DNA of 64,000 nucleotides from Entomortierella parvispora (taxonomy: Eukaryota; Mortierellomycota; Mortierellomycetes; Mortierellales; Mortierellaceae): NCBI GenBank assembly GCA_963573315.1, contig OY752141.1, positions 2,108,001-2,172,000 of the forward strand, given 5' to 3'. The translations under genes and the position numbers were made by a program. The notes below the pieces were generated by a model. That model searched no databases, was not told where the DNA came from, and was given only the letters and a program-made list of their open reading frames with translations. Shown piece after piece: positions 45,336 through 57,542 of this stretch. Position 1 is the first letter of the stretch. Each line of letters begins with the position of its first letter.

Positions 45336-46815
45336 ATGCCATACATACCAGCAGCAGGAATGACTACTCTAAGGGTCTCGCGGAAATTGTCGCTTATGTC
45401 GCCAATCAGGTCTGCTGTCAGGACAAGGACGCTCCTGAATTGTGCTCCTTTTCATTCATCAGGACCTACGGCGACATTCAGCACCCGCGCAGTTTTGTTT
45501 CAATCATGGAGAAGCAGCGGTTTATTCGCGGCTTCTTGTCGCAATAACAGTGCCAGGGGTATCACCCATACATTACCTCTAGGATTCTTCTCGTCGCGTA
45601 TGGCCCATACGCACACAACCACCTTCAGACTCCAATCCAAGACACAGATATTTCAATCGGGACACCGACTACTAGGTAGTCAGCAACCAATTCTTTCAGG
45701 AACCATGTCTGGAACGCGGTTCATGTCCTCTCTAACCAGAGCTGGAGGTCCTCAGTTTCGCAACGTCAATTTGTTCAACTCCTCAAAGCCTGTGGTTTAT
45801 TCGATTGTGGCCATCAATGTGGCCGTATTTGCGGTTTGGCAATACGCAGAAGGAAATGCTACCAGGTTCCGAGATGGGAGGTTGCTGAGGTTCATGTTTC
45901 AAAACTTTTCAGATTCTGCACAGAACTTGAGGGAAGGTCGATTCTGGACTTTGGTTACGAGTACGTTCAGTCATCGAGAGTGGTACCATATCCTTTTAAA
46001 TATGATGGTGCTCATGTCCTTTGGAGATCCAGTACGTTCCACTGCAGTATATGACGGATATTTCTTGTCTCTGCTTGCTGAGAGTCTAACTCACCTTGCA
46101 ACAACTCTTTTTCATCTTGCTCTCAGGTATGGAAGTTGCTGGGAACTGGTCGATTCATGGTTGTGTACTTGGGGTCAGGCGTGGCTTCGTCGTTGGCGAG
46201 TATTTTTTATTATCGGTCCTTTGAGCCTTATTTGAGGAGGCAACAGAATAAGCCCGGGAGCAATTCCATCCACTATTCTCTTGGTGCATCAGGTAGGCTG
46301 TTCAAACTCACCCTCATTTTGTTTTATTGTTGGCAAACAACTGACTTGCTCATTTCTAATCGCTCTACAACTCAAGGTTCTATTATGGGGATTACTACGG
46401 CTTTTGCCTGTGTTTACCCTGCAGCCCAGTACTCTCTGTTCTTTGTGCTCACCATGCCAGCAGCTGCCCTCATTGGTAAATAGTCTAGAATCCTCCTCTT
46501 GACCTTCAATTGTACCTTGGAATTTCTGACTTACGGCGTCATCTCTCTTTGAAATCGTAGGGCTCTTCGGCGCGTATGAGCTCTACAATGTTCTCTCCAC
46601 CAATGTATGTAAAAGCCTCGCTGTTATTCTTTTTATGTTTCTGCAAGTGACATGATGATATCACGCTATTTGACCTCCCCAAAAAAGACTTTAACCGCCT
46701 GTCCTCTGTTTTTTAGACTGGACGCTTCGATTCAGCGGGCCATCTGGGTGGAGGACTGTTTGGAGCTGCCTACTACATGACGCGTCTTCGTCCGTACCTC
46801 CGCAAATTTCGATAG
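45336..46815 (+). CDS. PCP1: Mitochondrial rhomboid protease (Pcp1/PARL type)
   Basis: Five exons (45336-46031, 46127-46292, 46377-46475, 46561-46604, 46717-46815) give 367 aa. An intramembrane serine protease of the mitochondrial inner membrane, which in yeast processes Mgm1. The first about 130 residues are Ser/Arg-rich with no acid stretch, as in a mitochondrial presequence. The rhomboid core shows STFSHREWYHILLNMMVL (conserved HxxxN region), the catalytic GASGSIMG (Ser) and the catalytic His in SAGHLGGGLFGAAYY. Hydrophobic segments lie in the right places. A second in-frame ATG at 45360 is equally plausible as the start. AATAAA at about 46832 is the likely poly(A) signal. Confidence 0.93.
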
Positions 46816-47331
46816 TGGAAGAGGGAATCTCAATAAACAAAAAATAGATAACGGCAACGCTTTTGTGTGTGACAGGTGACAGACTGGTGGCCAAAACGCA
46901 GTTTGCATGTGTTGTGTCGCCATGTAACATGTTCGCCTGAGGACTTCTTCCCTTTCTGAGGAGAGTAAGTGGATGATATCTAGCTTGACGCAAATAAAAC
47001 GGCAGTAAGCTGGTCACGCCAAAATTACTGATTTCGATCTCGCGTTCGTTGGACGTTACTGTGCTCTCCTCTTTTTCTTTGCATACCTGAGTAGTTACCA
47101 AGCTGCCACAGGAGAACCTCGGCCTTAGAAGATGGCATTTACGACTTTTTTTTCCTCGCTGGTATAGTGTCGTCAGATCGTTGCTTATTAGATCTGGATC
47201 ATGACATAGTTCCATGCAGCTATATAACCGCCACATCCAGGCCCGTTCTACACAAAAAAAAAATACCCCTTCATTCTTTTTGAGTTGCCTACCTCTTCCT
47301 GAAATCCTTCCCTCCCACACCTCCCTAGAAT
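46816..47331. other. Spacer between the rhomboid and secreted acidic-protein genes
   Basis: About 515 bp. The first part is the rhomboid 3' UTR; a second AATAAA occurs near 46994. The last 100 bp, C/T-rich, should be the promoter and leader of the next gene. No gene seen. Confidence 0.4.
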
Positions 47332-47979
47332 ATGCATACCAAAATCATCCTCCTCGCCGTCTCTTTGAGCACAATCGTCATCCAAGCTGCCGCCCTTCCA
47401 AGCGGCGCTCAAGAGGGTTCTATTGGAGTTGCCCAAGCACAAATCATGGGAATGGCTTTCTCCTCTCTCTACCGTCGCCAGGAACCCAAGGACACGCAAA
47501 CGATGGCGACAACCGAGCCCACTACAATTTCCATTGCGAACGAGGACAAACACAGCGTCGAAGTATCAGTCAAAGATAGTGATTGCGATAACAGGGACAA
47601 CGAGAGGGGCGAACATCACAGGAAGCATCACAAACACGACCGAGAAGAGGACAATGAGGACGACGACGACGACGACGACGACGACGATGATGATGATGAT
47701 GATGATGAAAGGGAGGGTAGCAGCGAAAACCATCACGAAGAAGTTCACGGCGGCTCCGATCACAACCCACAATGGCAACACACAATCGAAGATGGCAACA
47801 ATGAAGCCTCCTCAAGTACTCAAATTCCCGACCCTTACGGACCCAGCACTGTTTCTTCATTCCCGCCAGGCGCCACCGTCAGCAACAAACCTTCGTCGGC
47901 GATCAAGATAACTTTGAAGAGCCGGTGGGTTGTCATTGCATCCTTGCTGTCGATCGTGGTCAGTGGCTATCTTCTCTAG
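47332..47979 (+). CDS. Secreted, possibly GPI-anchored poly-Asp protein
   Basis: A single-exon frame of 215 aa. It starts with a signal peptide (residues 1-22, IILLAVSLSTIVIQAAA) and ends with a hydrophobic tail (WVVIASLLSIVVSGYLL) preceded by small and basic residues, the pattern of a GPI-anchor signal, though a plain membrane anchor is possible. The middle is His/Asp/Glu-rich with a run of 16 Asp (residues about 110-125) and HHRKHHKHDRE just before it, a likely metal-binding composition. No homologous domain recognised. Cell-wall or surface location inferred. Confidence 0.65.
   Translation: MHTKIILLAVSLSTIVIQAAALPSGAQEGSIGVAQAQIMGMAFSSLYRRQEPKDTQTMATTEPTTISIANEDKHSVEVSVKDSDCDNRDNERGEHHRKHHKHDREEDNEDDDDDDDDDDDDDDDDEREGSSENHHEEVHGGSDHNPQWQHTIEDGNNEASSSTQIPDPYGPSTVSSFPPGATVSNKPSSAIKITLKSRWVVIASLLSIVVSGYLL
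47659..47707 (+). repeat. GAC/GAT trinucleotide repeat coding for Asp
   Basis: A tandem run of GAC triplets switching to GAT encodes the poly-Asp tract of the secreted protein. Triplet-based repeats of this kind vary in length without breaking frame. Confidence 0.9.
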
Positions 47980-48139
47980 ATTCATGACACCCTTGCCTTG
48001 ACCATCTTGTGTCACCATCTCATCACCGCGCTTCCGCGATATCTATTGACAATCCATCCTTAATAAACTTGCCTGGACAACCGTGAAAAAAAATGCAAAT
48101 ATCGTTCCTCATTCGTCTTTATTATGTCTTTGGTTTTCG

Positions 48140-49747
48140 CTACTCCTTGGTAGCCTTCCTCTTCTTGGACTTTTTATCCTCAAGTTTGCCCATGCTCTCC
48201 CAAAGATCATCGTCGTTCTCGTCATCGTCCTCGCCATCCTTGGCACGCTTGTTGTTCGATGTCGTCTCTTCCTCATCCTCTGCAATTTCGGCTGGGGTGA
48301 ACTCGCCAACGACCAATGCGGTCATACGCTGCTTCAAATAGACCTTGTGCAACAATTTTCTGCTCTTGGTCATGTCATGAACGCGTAAGCACCGGTCCAG
48401 AGCCACAGTCACCAAATGCATAGTATCCGTATCCTCAAATCTAAATGTCGACAGACACGTAGCAACACCAGTGAATCCTAAAGATATCAGATGAAGGGAG
48501 TTAGTCAACCTAGGTTTAAGAGTACCATTTCCATAAAATGGGGAACCAAAAGGTTTTTGTCACTTTGGTGTTACCTTTGTATTGTCCGATAATAGCTCCA
48601 GTGAGGGTATCAACCGAGTAAACGTTCGTCACAGTATCCGAAAAGACAATTTCGCTGGCATCCTTTCCGTTCGTCATGGCCACCACGGGCATATCGCCGA
48701 CCTCGACATCAACGGCAGGACGACGAGCTCCCTTGGTGTCATAGACTCGGATCTGATGGTGCTTGGTACCGACAGCAACCCTGGTCAAGTCAAACTGACT
48801 CAAAAAGACCAAATCCGTGTTCCAGACAGGGACCCGAAGATCCAAATGATCATTCTTGACGTTCTTGGCTTTGAAAATTTGTCCGTTGCCCAAAACTTCC
48901 TTTGATCTGTACCGTGCTGCTCCCTTGTCAGTTGATGCTGATGCTGGTGTTGATGATGATGCTGGTGCTGCTGATGTTTTTGACTTTGATGATGCTGGTG
49001 CTGTGTTCTTTCCATTCTTCTTCTTTCCTTTTGTCGTGTTCTCCTCCACAACTGGGGTTTCTGCCTCTTCCTCTTTGAAAAGCTGCTTCAGGTCCCAGAT
49101 AGTCATTTCCTGTTCCTTTCCGGCGGTGGCAACCACATGATGTTCCCGAGGATGGACTCTCATCCTGCAAATGTCCTTTCCGACCTCAATGGTCTTTGTG
49201 GCGGTTGGGTCCTGAATTGAATACACGGTGAGAAGGCCAGTGTTGGTACAAGTGATGACCGATTCGGTATTGGCAAACAAGCCCACAAAGACTGTGTCCT
49301 CCTTCTTGACAACGCCCTTGATGCCGGTGTTTTGGATCTCCTGAGGAATCAACTCTTGTTTGAAGTCCTTGACAATGGTTCCATCCTTGGGGTCCAACAA
49401 CTCAATGGCTCCGGTCTTGCGGGCAACAACCAAATGTTTCTTTTCATGATCCCAGCACATCAATTGAACGGCCTTGTTACGATCGGGAACGCCCCAAGTC
49501 TCGATAGTTGGGACGGGCTTGGCTGGGGCTTCTGGGGTGGGTTGGTTACGACGGACACGCTTGACCTTGACTACAGGCAGCTCAGTGATGGTCACAACTA
49601 GAATCATGCATAATACATAAAAAAAGGTCGTGGGGTATCAGACTCAAAAGCCTGAAAGTATGAAGGCACAAGAACGAAAGTGTCGGCTGATATTGTACCT
49701 TTGATGAGACCCTGCTCATCGCCAGTGTAGAACCGTTGTGAAGACAT
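48140..49747 (-). CDS. NSA1: Ribosome biogenesis WD protein NSA1/WDR74
   Basis: Three exons (49747-49699, 49597-48575, 48477-48140) give 469 aa. A WD40 protein of the nucleolar pre-60S particle. The start MSSQRFYTGDEQGLIK and VGKDICRMRVHPREHHVVAT, GKEQEMTIWDLK, PVWNTDLVFLSQFD, VAVGTKHHQIRVYDTKGARR and PVVAMTNGKDASEIVFSDT follow the NSA1/WDR74 order, including the family's KARPVxDxEVGDxP-like step. A low-complexity Lys/Ala/Ser insert (residues about 195-235) interrupts the propeller. The C-terminal tail is acidic then Lys-rich (KKSKKRKATKE), as in other members. Confidence 0.92.
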
Positions 49748-50958
49748 GGATGTTGCCAAAATAATTAGAGGAATGAAGCTTTGAAGGTTCAATGCAGGAA
49801 CAATGGACAAAGAGCTCAAAGCATGCACCAAAAAAAAAGAAAAAAGTTGTTTACCTCGGTGACTGCCACAAACACGCCACCAAATATTTAACGATGAATT
49901 TTGTCGCCTCCGTCTCCTCCAACTCCCTTTCCTCTGACTGTGCCTCTGTCTGCATTATCGAGATCTTGACTGTCTCTCGATGCGAGTGGACTCTCAGACA
50001 CAGGCCTATAACCCGAAGCGAACCCAACGAATAGTTTTATTATCCTTGTTGTCAGATTTTCATTCTAAATACATCAACCATACTGAACTCCTTATGTAAA
50101 TAGTATGTTTGTCAGGGTCGGTACTTGGAATCAGAGGTGGACCCTTCGGAGAGACCACAAACGTAAACAGCGGGGCGAACTAATCGACGAGACAGCTGGC
50201 TGTTTAAGCACTCGCGTGACCTTCCAATACAGTGACGTAGTTTTCGCGCCCAAAGTCCTGGCACTCAAAATCTTTTTGTTTTTGTCAAAAGTGAATTGCA
50301 TTCTACCAAAACCCTTTGATTCCTCCACCCCACTCTTTGGTAAGGATCGATGCATCAACTGGATTGATAGAACTGCACTTTCTCATCTGCAGGAGGTTTT
50401 GCAATGTCGGAGCTTCAGGATTCCCAAGAAAAAAAGGCGACATGTCGTTTGTTTTCGAAACTGATTACAGGACTTGAACTCACCTTGGCTGACGATCTAC
50501 GTGCGTTTCCCGAGAAATTTGTCAGGGACAGGAACAAGAGAGAGAGGGATGCGTCAGTGTCGGATGGAACCTCCGACGCCTGCATTGGATCGTGAAAGCG
50601 ACAATTGGATTATCAGGGAGGAGCATTTCACGCAAAGAGCCACTTCGAGGCGCGATATGGCGACATGGAGAACTTTGAGGATATGTAGACCTGTCATCAG
50701 GAAATGTCATGTGCTCCCCTATTCCCTTGGCTTGGCCTGTGCATTTGGACCTGCCATTGTTGGCATACCAGGAAAACTGTTAGAGCGAGGATATGAAGAC
50801 AAGGGCTTTTCAGCAATCATAATGGACAAAAAGCAGGGGAGGGAGAAACAACGACAACGCCTACATTGCCCAGGAACAGGGACAATCGAAACTCAGCAGC
50901 GTCTAACTCTTGGCCTTTTCTCTTGCAGTATATCCTCTCCCCCCTCTATATATTCATC
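49748..50958. other. Upstream region and 5' UTR intron of NAC-beta
   Basis: No protein gene recognised in 1.2 kb. A strong acceptor (TTTTCTCTTGCAG ending at 50928) lies 30 bp before the NAC-beta start codon, so the gene probably has a 5' UTR intron. The donor and the first exon were not located. The near part (49748-49860) is the NSA1 promoter. Confidence 0.5.
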
Positions 50959-51572
50959 ATGAACCCCGAGAAACTCGCTAAGCTCCAGGCTCAGGGCCGT
51001 TCCGGCTCCAAGGGAACCCCCCGCCGTGTCATCAAGAAGGTCCACCGCGCCGTCGCTCAGGATGACCGCAAGCTCCAGGGAGCTCTTGAGAAGTTGGCCT
51101 TGACCAACATGCCTTACGTCGAGGAGGTCAACATGTTCAAGGAGGACACCACCATCCTTCACTTCCGTGCCCCCAAGGGTAAGTCTTGCAATAGCTCAGG
51201 AACCTCGACACGCGGGAGAGATAAACTGAACGAGGATTATGGAGTTACAGACCGCTAACGAATCCTTCTTTTTTTCTTAATAATCTCTCGTCAATAGTCC
51301 ACGCCAGCACCACCTCCAACACCTATGCCGTCTACGGTCGCGGTGAGGAGAAGGAGATGACTGAGCTCGTTCCCGGTATCTTGAACCAGCTCGGACCTGA
51401 CTCTTTGGCTTCGCTCCGCCGCCTTGCCCAGTCCTACCAGCAGTCCGCTGCCGGCCAGGCTGCCATGGCTGCCTCCGGAATCACTGCTGAGGATCTCGCT
51501 GACGATGAGGAGGTCCCTGACTTGGTTGAGAGCTTCGAGGAGGCTTCGATCGAGGAGGAGACCAAGGCTTAA
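50959..51572 (+). CDS. EGD1: Nascent polypeptide-associated complex subunit beta
   Basis: Two exons (50959-51178, 51298-51572) give 164 aa. It pairs with NAC-alpha on ribosomes to shield emerging chains. The start [20 protein letters not shown] contains the ribosome-binding region, followed by [20 protein letters not shown] (RRKxKK-like motif) and the NAC domain with LGAxxVxxIEEVNMF-like [18 protein letters not shown]. The end is acidic. The coding sequence uses a narrow codon set (CTC, AAG, GGT, GCC), consistent with high expression. Confidence 0.95.
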
Positions 51573-51767
51573 AAGACGTGCGTCTATGCCTGCTTCAAAA
51601 ATGGAGTAAAATTCACAAGTGTTTTTTGAAATAAAAATGAACAACCAAGAAAACAAAAAAAAAAGGTCTACAGAATTTTGTATTTACGATGCTGTATTAT
51701 ACTTCCCATCCCCCCCTTCGTCAACCCTCATCCTATGTACGTGTTTAGTGTATGTCGTTGTTGGTTT

Positions 51768-54700
51768 TTACAAGACACCTTCGCCGCCTTCCTCTTCATA
51801 CATCTCAACCTCCTCCGCATCGACAACTACAGCCGCGGTGAGATCTTGCCCAGAGGCGCCGCCCGAAGCGGGTGCTAATGACGAGGACTGGACCAAATTT
51901 GGGTCTACTGGATCTACAACCTTGCGCCATCCAGACTCTTCATTGTCATCACGCACCATCTCGGTGGTTGGCCTAATTAAAATCCATGGAGAGACACAAG
52001 AAGTCAAGATTTGAAGGGAAAGTGCAATAAAAAAAGGTGATCATAAAAGTTGGTTTACCAGTAGTGCATATTCGTCTTGATACTCAAGACTGTAGGGATC
52101 ATATCAAAACTCATAGCCTTGACACGGACATACGAGTTGTCGGGACACTGCTTAACAGCCTTCAGAAGAGCATCTAGATCAGGCGTTGGTGTTCCATTGA
52201 TATGTGTTACCCACATAGTAGGGACCATTCCATACATGAACGAAGGGCTGCCCTTGGATCGAGCAGAGACGTAGACCCTGCTTGGCAAAGCCTTGCTCTG
52301 CTGCAACACTGCCTTGTGGGGCTCATGCATCATGGCGCCAGCCCAGATCACCAAGCGACTGGTTCCAGAACCATCAACTACCTCGGTTGGCACCGTTACC
52401 CGGACCTCCGCCTTCTTTCTCAGGACTACAACCTCCAACTCCTCAGCATCGTATTGGACATCGAGCTCATACATCCGAGTGATAACCTTGCCATTGATGC
52501 TCAGAATCAGATCCAACTCCTGCAGAATTGATGCAGAGACGGATCCAGTCTCTGTCCTGCGAATCATGAAGATATGGTGACGGGCTGGGTTGGCTTCCTC
52601 CACCTTCTTGACCCACTCATCCGTCAGACCCATATGGCGAGCCTGCGCCATTTGAACGGGCATGACCTCAATGTTCAGGTTGCGCAGCTTGGGATAGATG
52701 CCCTGCTGCATTGGGAGAAGAACTGGCATGATGGTCGAGATGTGCAAGCCCAGATGGTACTCGTTATCCCGTCCTGAACTGTTGCGCTCGCCCAAGTATG
52801 ACAACCACAAGCCCTGAACACGGCCCTCGCTATCCGCCAAAACACCAGATGAACATTGCTGAGCCAATGGGGTATCCAATGTGATTGCATCCAAGTTGAT
52901 TCCACGGAACCTTGGCGTAGCATTGTGAGGGATTGTGACACTCGTAATATCGGTCACCACAGTCTTCAAGCAGATAGGTCGTTGGTTGTGGTTGAACGCC
53001 ACCAATGACACTTGATGACCCTGAACCAAATATGTAGGCGAAATTTTGGCGGACTGAATAGGTGTACCTCCAATATCGGCAGGGTTGTAGGAAACGATGG
53101 CAAAGTTGTGGGTAGGATGCAAATAAACAACCTTTCCTGGAACAATGATAGAGTCTGCAATCGTAACGCTCAAGTCACCCATTGCAAAAGGAACAATGTT
53201 GCGGGACACCACAATCAATCCACGCTCAGCATCCACGACCAATCCAGCTCCATATTTCTAGAAATGGTACAAAATTAAAGAAGGTTAGACAACAATTCCG
53301 ATTGTGCACTAATTATCTGCCGAAGAGAGCCCTTACCCTGCTCTTGGGGAATCCGTCAATGCGGCAAGGCATGTAGTAGCTGATCTTGACCATGCAGCTG
53401 AAGAGCTCCTTGGCTGGTCCCAATGACTCGTCCAATTCCAAAAATTTGACTGTGGAGGGCACAATGGCTGTTGGTGGTGCAGGAGCGCCCAAGTTTGTAA
53501 AGTCCCAAAGTCCTGTGGTGTCGTTTCTGACGGCAAGACGGAAACGGCTCCAGTGACGTTCCACCTGAACCACAGCGACGCTCGTGGTGTGCACATCTCC
53601 AATTGAATAATAGACAACGGGAATACGCTCCCGATCCGGGATCGATTGCATGACCTCAATGAAATCGTTCAGGTTGTGGATCGCTCGGTTATCGATCGAA
53701 GACAGCATCCAACCACGATCGGGTCCCTCAAATCGAAACATGCCACTAGGTTCTGACACATAGACACCGCCAACAGGGACACAGAAGCTGCGGGCAAGCT
53801 GGTAACTAAGCTCGTTCAACTTTGCTCCTCCAATCTCGACATAGCGGTCCGGCGTGATGCTATGCAGATCCTGCACTGTAATCTTGAATCGTCTCTCCTC
53901 TCCTCCACGCTCAGCAACAACTTCGATTTCCTTGCCAACATTACGATCCAAGCAATCCTCCAGTGGGACGAACTTTGTGATGAGCTCACCATTGATCGAA
54001 ATCAAAATATCGCCCTCTTCCAAAAATGTCGAAGCCGGCCCCTTGGGGAGAACAGTCTCTGCAACAAGCATACCGATTTCTGCTGGGAAGGTGCGTCGAA
54101 TGGTAGCCTCAGTCTCGGGGTTCAAACCTAAGCGACGGGTCTCATCGAAAGGTCTGTAGATGAACTGAGTCTGGATGGTGCCTCTAGGAACAGGCTTTCC
54201 TTCCTGAACAAACGACAGAGCACGACGAACACGATCCAGAGGCAAAAAGAAGTCTGTTGCTCCACGAGTGCTGCCACCCGCCTGAAGTGCCACTGCGTTT
54301 CCGTTGATGTCAATGACAGGTGATCCACTAGATCCTCCACTGGTACTTGAAGCAGCCTGTAGATAGAAGGTGCTATCACATGGCAACAGATATGAATGAG
54401 ATTAATAAAAAAGACACAACTGATTGATTAACAGGCAAGCATGAGCTTGATCAAGCCCAGGGTTCTTACTTGAAATCGTTGTACGTCAAGTCGCCATATT
54501 CAGGGGCGTTTCTGTCCAGTCGAGAGATAGATCCGGACAAGATGGAAAGCTTCTCTCCTGCATCGTTACCAACAACACGGATATCAATTCCGACCTTGGC
54601 TCCCTCAGGCGACAGCTTGATAGCTGAAACAGGCATGTACTTGATCTTGGAAGGGTCGAACTTCAAAATACTATCAAAGAGAAAAACGATGGAAAAAATC

Positions 54701-55627
54701 AACAACAAGGCAGGAAGAGGCAGCCCCCTTGCTCAATCCTTAATGCCCTTGGCCAGTATCATGTTGGCTCGTGCCCCTCCTCCTGATCCACGGTCAAAAT
54801 CAACGCCTTGAAACACTCAGCATGTGCGCGCACACACACAGACACACAGACACACACACATAACATAGATGCATAATATCCAATGCACAACAACACAGCA
54901 TCAAAAATGGGAGTCTGCCCTTACCCAAAGTCATGGACAGGGTCCCGGTAGACTGGAAAGACATCGACCTCCTCATGGTCGTGGCAAACTGCCTCTCCAA
55001 CAAATGGTCCAGCGCAGGCAACATGACTATAAGATAGATAAAGAGATGTTAGATGAGTAAGAAGTCTGGCCCTTTAAAGATGTTCGTTTCAACCGAGGGA
55101 TTGGGGTGTATACCGATTAGTCAGGATCAATCCACGCTCTGCATCCACGATAAACCCTGAAGCTTCGGAAGTTTCTGGGCCTGTAAAGAGAAAAGAAGAC
55201 ATGTAGGGTTGATCGCCAGAACTCATTCATAATTCATCACACAACAAAAAAAAAAAAAAAAAAAGTTCTCATCTTGCATCTGATCTCTGGTTTGAATGTT
55301 ACCTTCGGTATCGAATGCAGAGACTTGACTGAATCGAATTGAGACGATCGCCTTGACGGCCTTCTCAATCACATTCTGCCACTGTGGAGGTTCACGCAGG
55401 CTGGCAGCAACAGGGCGCGCCGAGGTGTCCACTGCTCCATTGGAGATGGGGGCAGCGGGCGAGTCCATGTCTTCGCTCTCGGGATCAGCCCTGCCGCCGC
55501 TGCAGCTGTCGTCTCTATCTGGGGATGCAAGGTCGTCTGTGCGGCGTCTCTTGTGCAGGTGAAGGCCACCGTCGGTAGGGGTAGAGACCGAGGTCGCGCT
55601 GGGAGAGTCAGTCAGGTCAATATCCAT
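51768..55627 (-). CDS. NMA111: Nma111, nuclear HtrA-like serine protease
   Basis: Seven exons (55627-55303, 55180-55114, 55026-54925, 54670-54470, 54372-53337, 53257-52059, 51972-51768) give 1,044 aa, near yeast Nma111 (997). A nuclear HtrA-family protease linked to degradation of the apoptosis inhibitor Bir1. The first protease domain has the His ([13 protein letters not shown]), Asp region ([14 protein letters not shown]), [13 protein letters not shown] and the catalytic Ser in [18 protein letters not shown] domains follow ([14 protein letters not shown]). The second protease-like half ([43 protein letters not shown]) lacks a full catalytic set, as known for the family. The N-terminal 70 residues are acidic with KRRRTDD as a likely nuclear signal. 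Introns cluster in the first half. Confidence 0.96.
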
Positions 55628-56147
55628 GGCACTGCTCAGGGAAGTGTGGTGATGGTGGTGGTGGCGGCGCAAAGGGCTTGTCAAAGAGAGGAGAAGAAGG
55701 CGAACTAGCAAAAAAAAATAAAATAAAGGAGGGACGGAGAGGGATGAGAAGTCAAGGATGGAGATGGATGGCGAAGCGTTGGAAAAAGAAAAGGAGGACA
55801 AACACAAAAAGTTACGCGCACTTTTTTTTCCTTGTTACATTTCATGACTGCTGAAAACAGAGATGAACCCACACGAGCAGATCGCCAAAGAGAGGCCAAA
55901 TGAGGATGAACAACGACAGAATCCAAACTCCAATGACTAGCTGGATGTGCAACATTGCCTTACATGCTGACGTACCTGCATCTGCCGTCATTGTTGCTGC
56001 ATAGGCCCCGCCCTCCTTGCCACGCCTTGAGAGTGATGTTGATCGCCACTGAAAGAGAGAGATCGATCGCGCTGCTAAGCCACAATTCCAAAGGTCCAAA
56101 AATGCAAACGCCTCTTTCTGGTCACAGAATCTTTCACTCCGCTTGCC
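55628..56147. other. Divergent promoter region between NMA111 and the TPR gene
   Basis: 520 bp between start codons. A-rich and purine-rich on the plus strand near the NMA111 side. No gene or convincing motif seen. Confidence 0.4.
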
Positions 56148-57404
56148 ATGGCATCTGACGACGATAACTTTCCATTCGCCTTTGGAGTCACATCCGACAA
56201 TGAGGACGAGGGCGACGATGGTATCTTTTGCACACCAAAGTCCAAAACCACCGCTGCCACCACTACCATAGCTGCAGGAGAGGCGTCGTCCTCCTCTTCC
56301 AGAAACGGTACGGTAGACATACTCAAGGAGCAAGAACGCTATGAGGCACAAATAGATGAAGAAGGGTGGTTTCATCACATGGAAAACTCTATCCGAGAGC
56401 TCATGCTCCAAGACAAAAACGGGGCCACCAAGGTCAAGATGCAAGCGGACTACTGTTACATGTTACATCGGTACCAAGAGGCCCTCCACATTTCTCGGGA
56501 ATATTGCCAGGTCGTGTCTGAAAACGCACCCGGATTCACCAGAGATGCCAACAGCGGCGTCACCGGAGGGATGCAACGCTCTCGGTCAAACGCTTCCACA
56601 ACCAACGACGCGGATATGGGCAGTATATTGAAAGTGACAGATACGAAGGAGATGCAAGAGATGATGGCCCGATGCCTTATCAAGCTCAATAGACCAGGAG
56701 AAGCAGCGACCATCGTTGACGAGTTGGTCTCACAAGAGACAAGCATTGTCTTCCTGAAGGCAAATGTGTACACTGCGGTTGGACGATACAAGGATGCTGC
56801 CAACATCTTGGTTGAATATCAGAGATCAAGGAGTAGTAACTATGCAGTCTGGAAAGCGTTAGGAGAATGCTTTCACGAGGCCTCAATCCATTCCTCGAGA
56901 GCAAATGCTGATAACTCGACGGTATTAGACGGTATTTCAACTCTTTCTCTGTCACCGACTGGACATTACGAGCATTTGGCATCTCTGTTGGCCCTGATCT
57001 GTATTCTGAGAGCAAGGCACCTGATGCGTGTTTCCGTGTGGTCCCAAGTCCGCTACGCGTTGGCCCGTTACCAACGAGAGATGGCAGCCATTGAAGCTCA
57101 GAGATCCGCATATGAGAAACTTTGCGGGCTGGGCTCAATGAAAAACGACAACAGCGAACTCTCCGAAGAAGCATTGCGGATACAAGAATACGAAGCAAAG
57201 GTCGTAACTCCATCAAGAGAAGCTCTACGGCGGCTTCAGCAGAACCGCAGTGGACTCCAAGGTGATGATACCCGCTCCTTTCCATTGGCGGTGATCGACA
57301 TGGTAGTAAACTCGTGGGATCCGCAGCTAATCGAGCACTCGGTTACTGGAGTTCCAACCGAGGACGAAGACCAAACTGCCGAGCCGAGTGTACGGAGCAA
57401 ATAA
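56148..57404 (+). CDS. TPR protein resembling C8orf76
   Basis: A single-exon gene of 418 aa. After an acidic, Ser/Thr-rich leader (residues 1-55) come WFHHMENSIRELML, QADYCYMLHRYQEALHISRE (TPR-like), MMARCLIKLNRPGEAATIVD, FLKANVYTAVGRYKDAANIL and YAVWKALGECFHEA, a run of TPR helices. A helix with CILRARHLMRVSVWSQVRYA follows, parallel to the C-terminal part of animal C8orf76, whose WFYEE, RRQEYQKAL and ARCLAHLGR blocks occur in the same order. Function of that family is unknown. The match is from memory and moderate; a generic TPR protein is the alternative. Lack of introns is unusual for this window. Confidence 0.6.
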   Translation: MASDDDNFPFAFGVTSDNEDEGDDGIFCTPKSKTTAATTTIAAGEASSSSSRNGTVDILKEQERYEAQIDEEGWFHHMENSIRELMLQDKNGATKVKMQADYCYMLHRYQEALHISREYCQVVSENAPGFTRDANSGVTGGMQRSRSNASTTNDADMGSILKVTDTKEMQEMMARCLIKLNRPGEAATIVDELVSQETSIVFLKANVYTAVGRYKDAANILVEYQRSRSSNYAVWKALGECFHEASIHSSRANADNSTVLDGISTLSLSPTGHYEHLASLLALICILRARHLMRVSVWSQVRYALARYQREMAAIEAQRSAYEKLCGLGSMKNDNSELSEEALRIQEYEAKVVTPSREALRRLQQNRSGLQGDDTRSFPLAVIDMVVNSWDPQLIEHSVTGVPTEDEDQTAEPSVRSK

Positions 57405-57542
57405 AGGGAGTTATTTCCGGTCCGTCACTGAACCGAGCTTTCAAAGACATTTTAAAGAAAATTGTAGAAGTCATTATGTCAAATGGTTGGATGTGAGGAT
57501 ATGCATTGATATATTTGTGTATCTGTATAAGTTGTGTATAGT

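Noticed and set aside
51768-54708. Second gene on the plus strand across NMA111
   Set aside because: All plus frames there are short antisense shadows; the minus-strand exons join in phase into one known protein.
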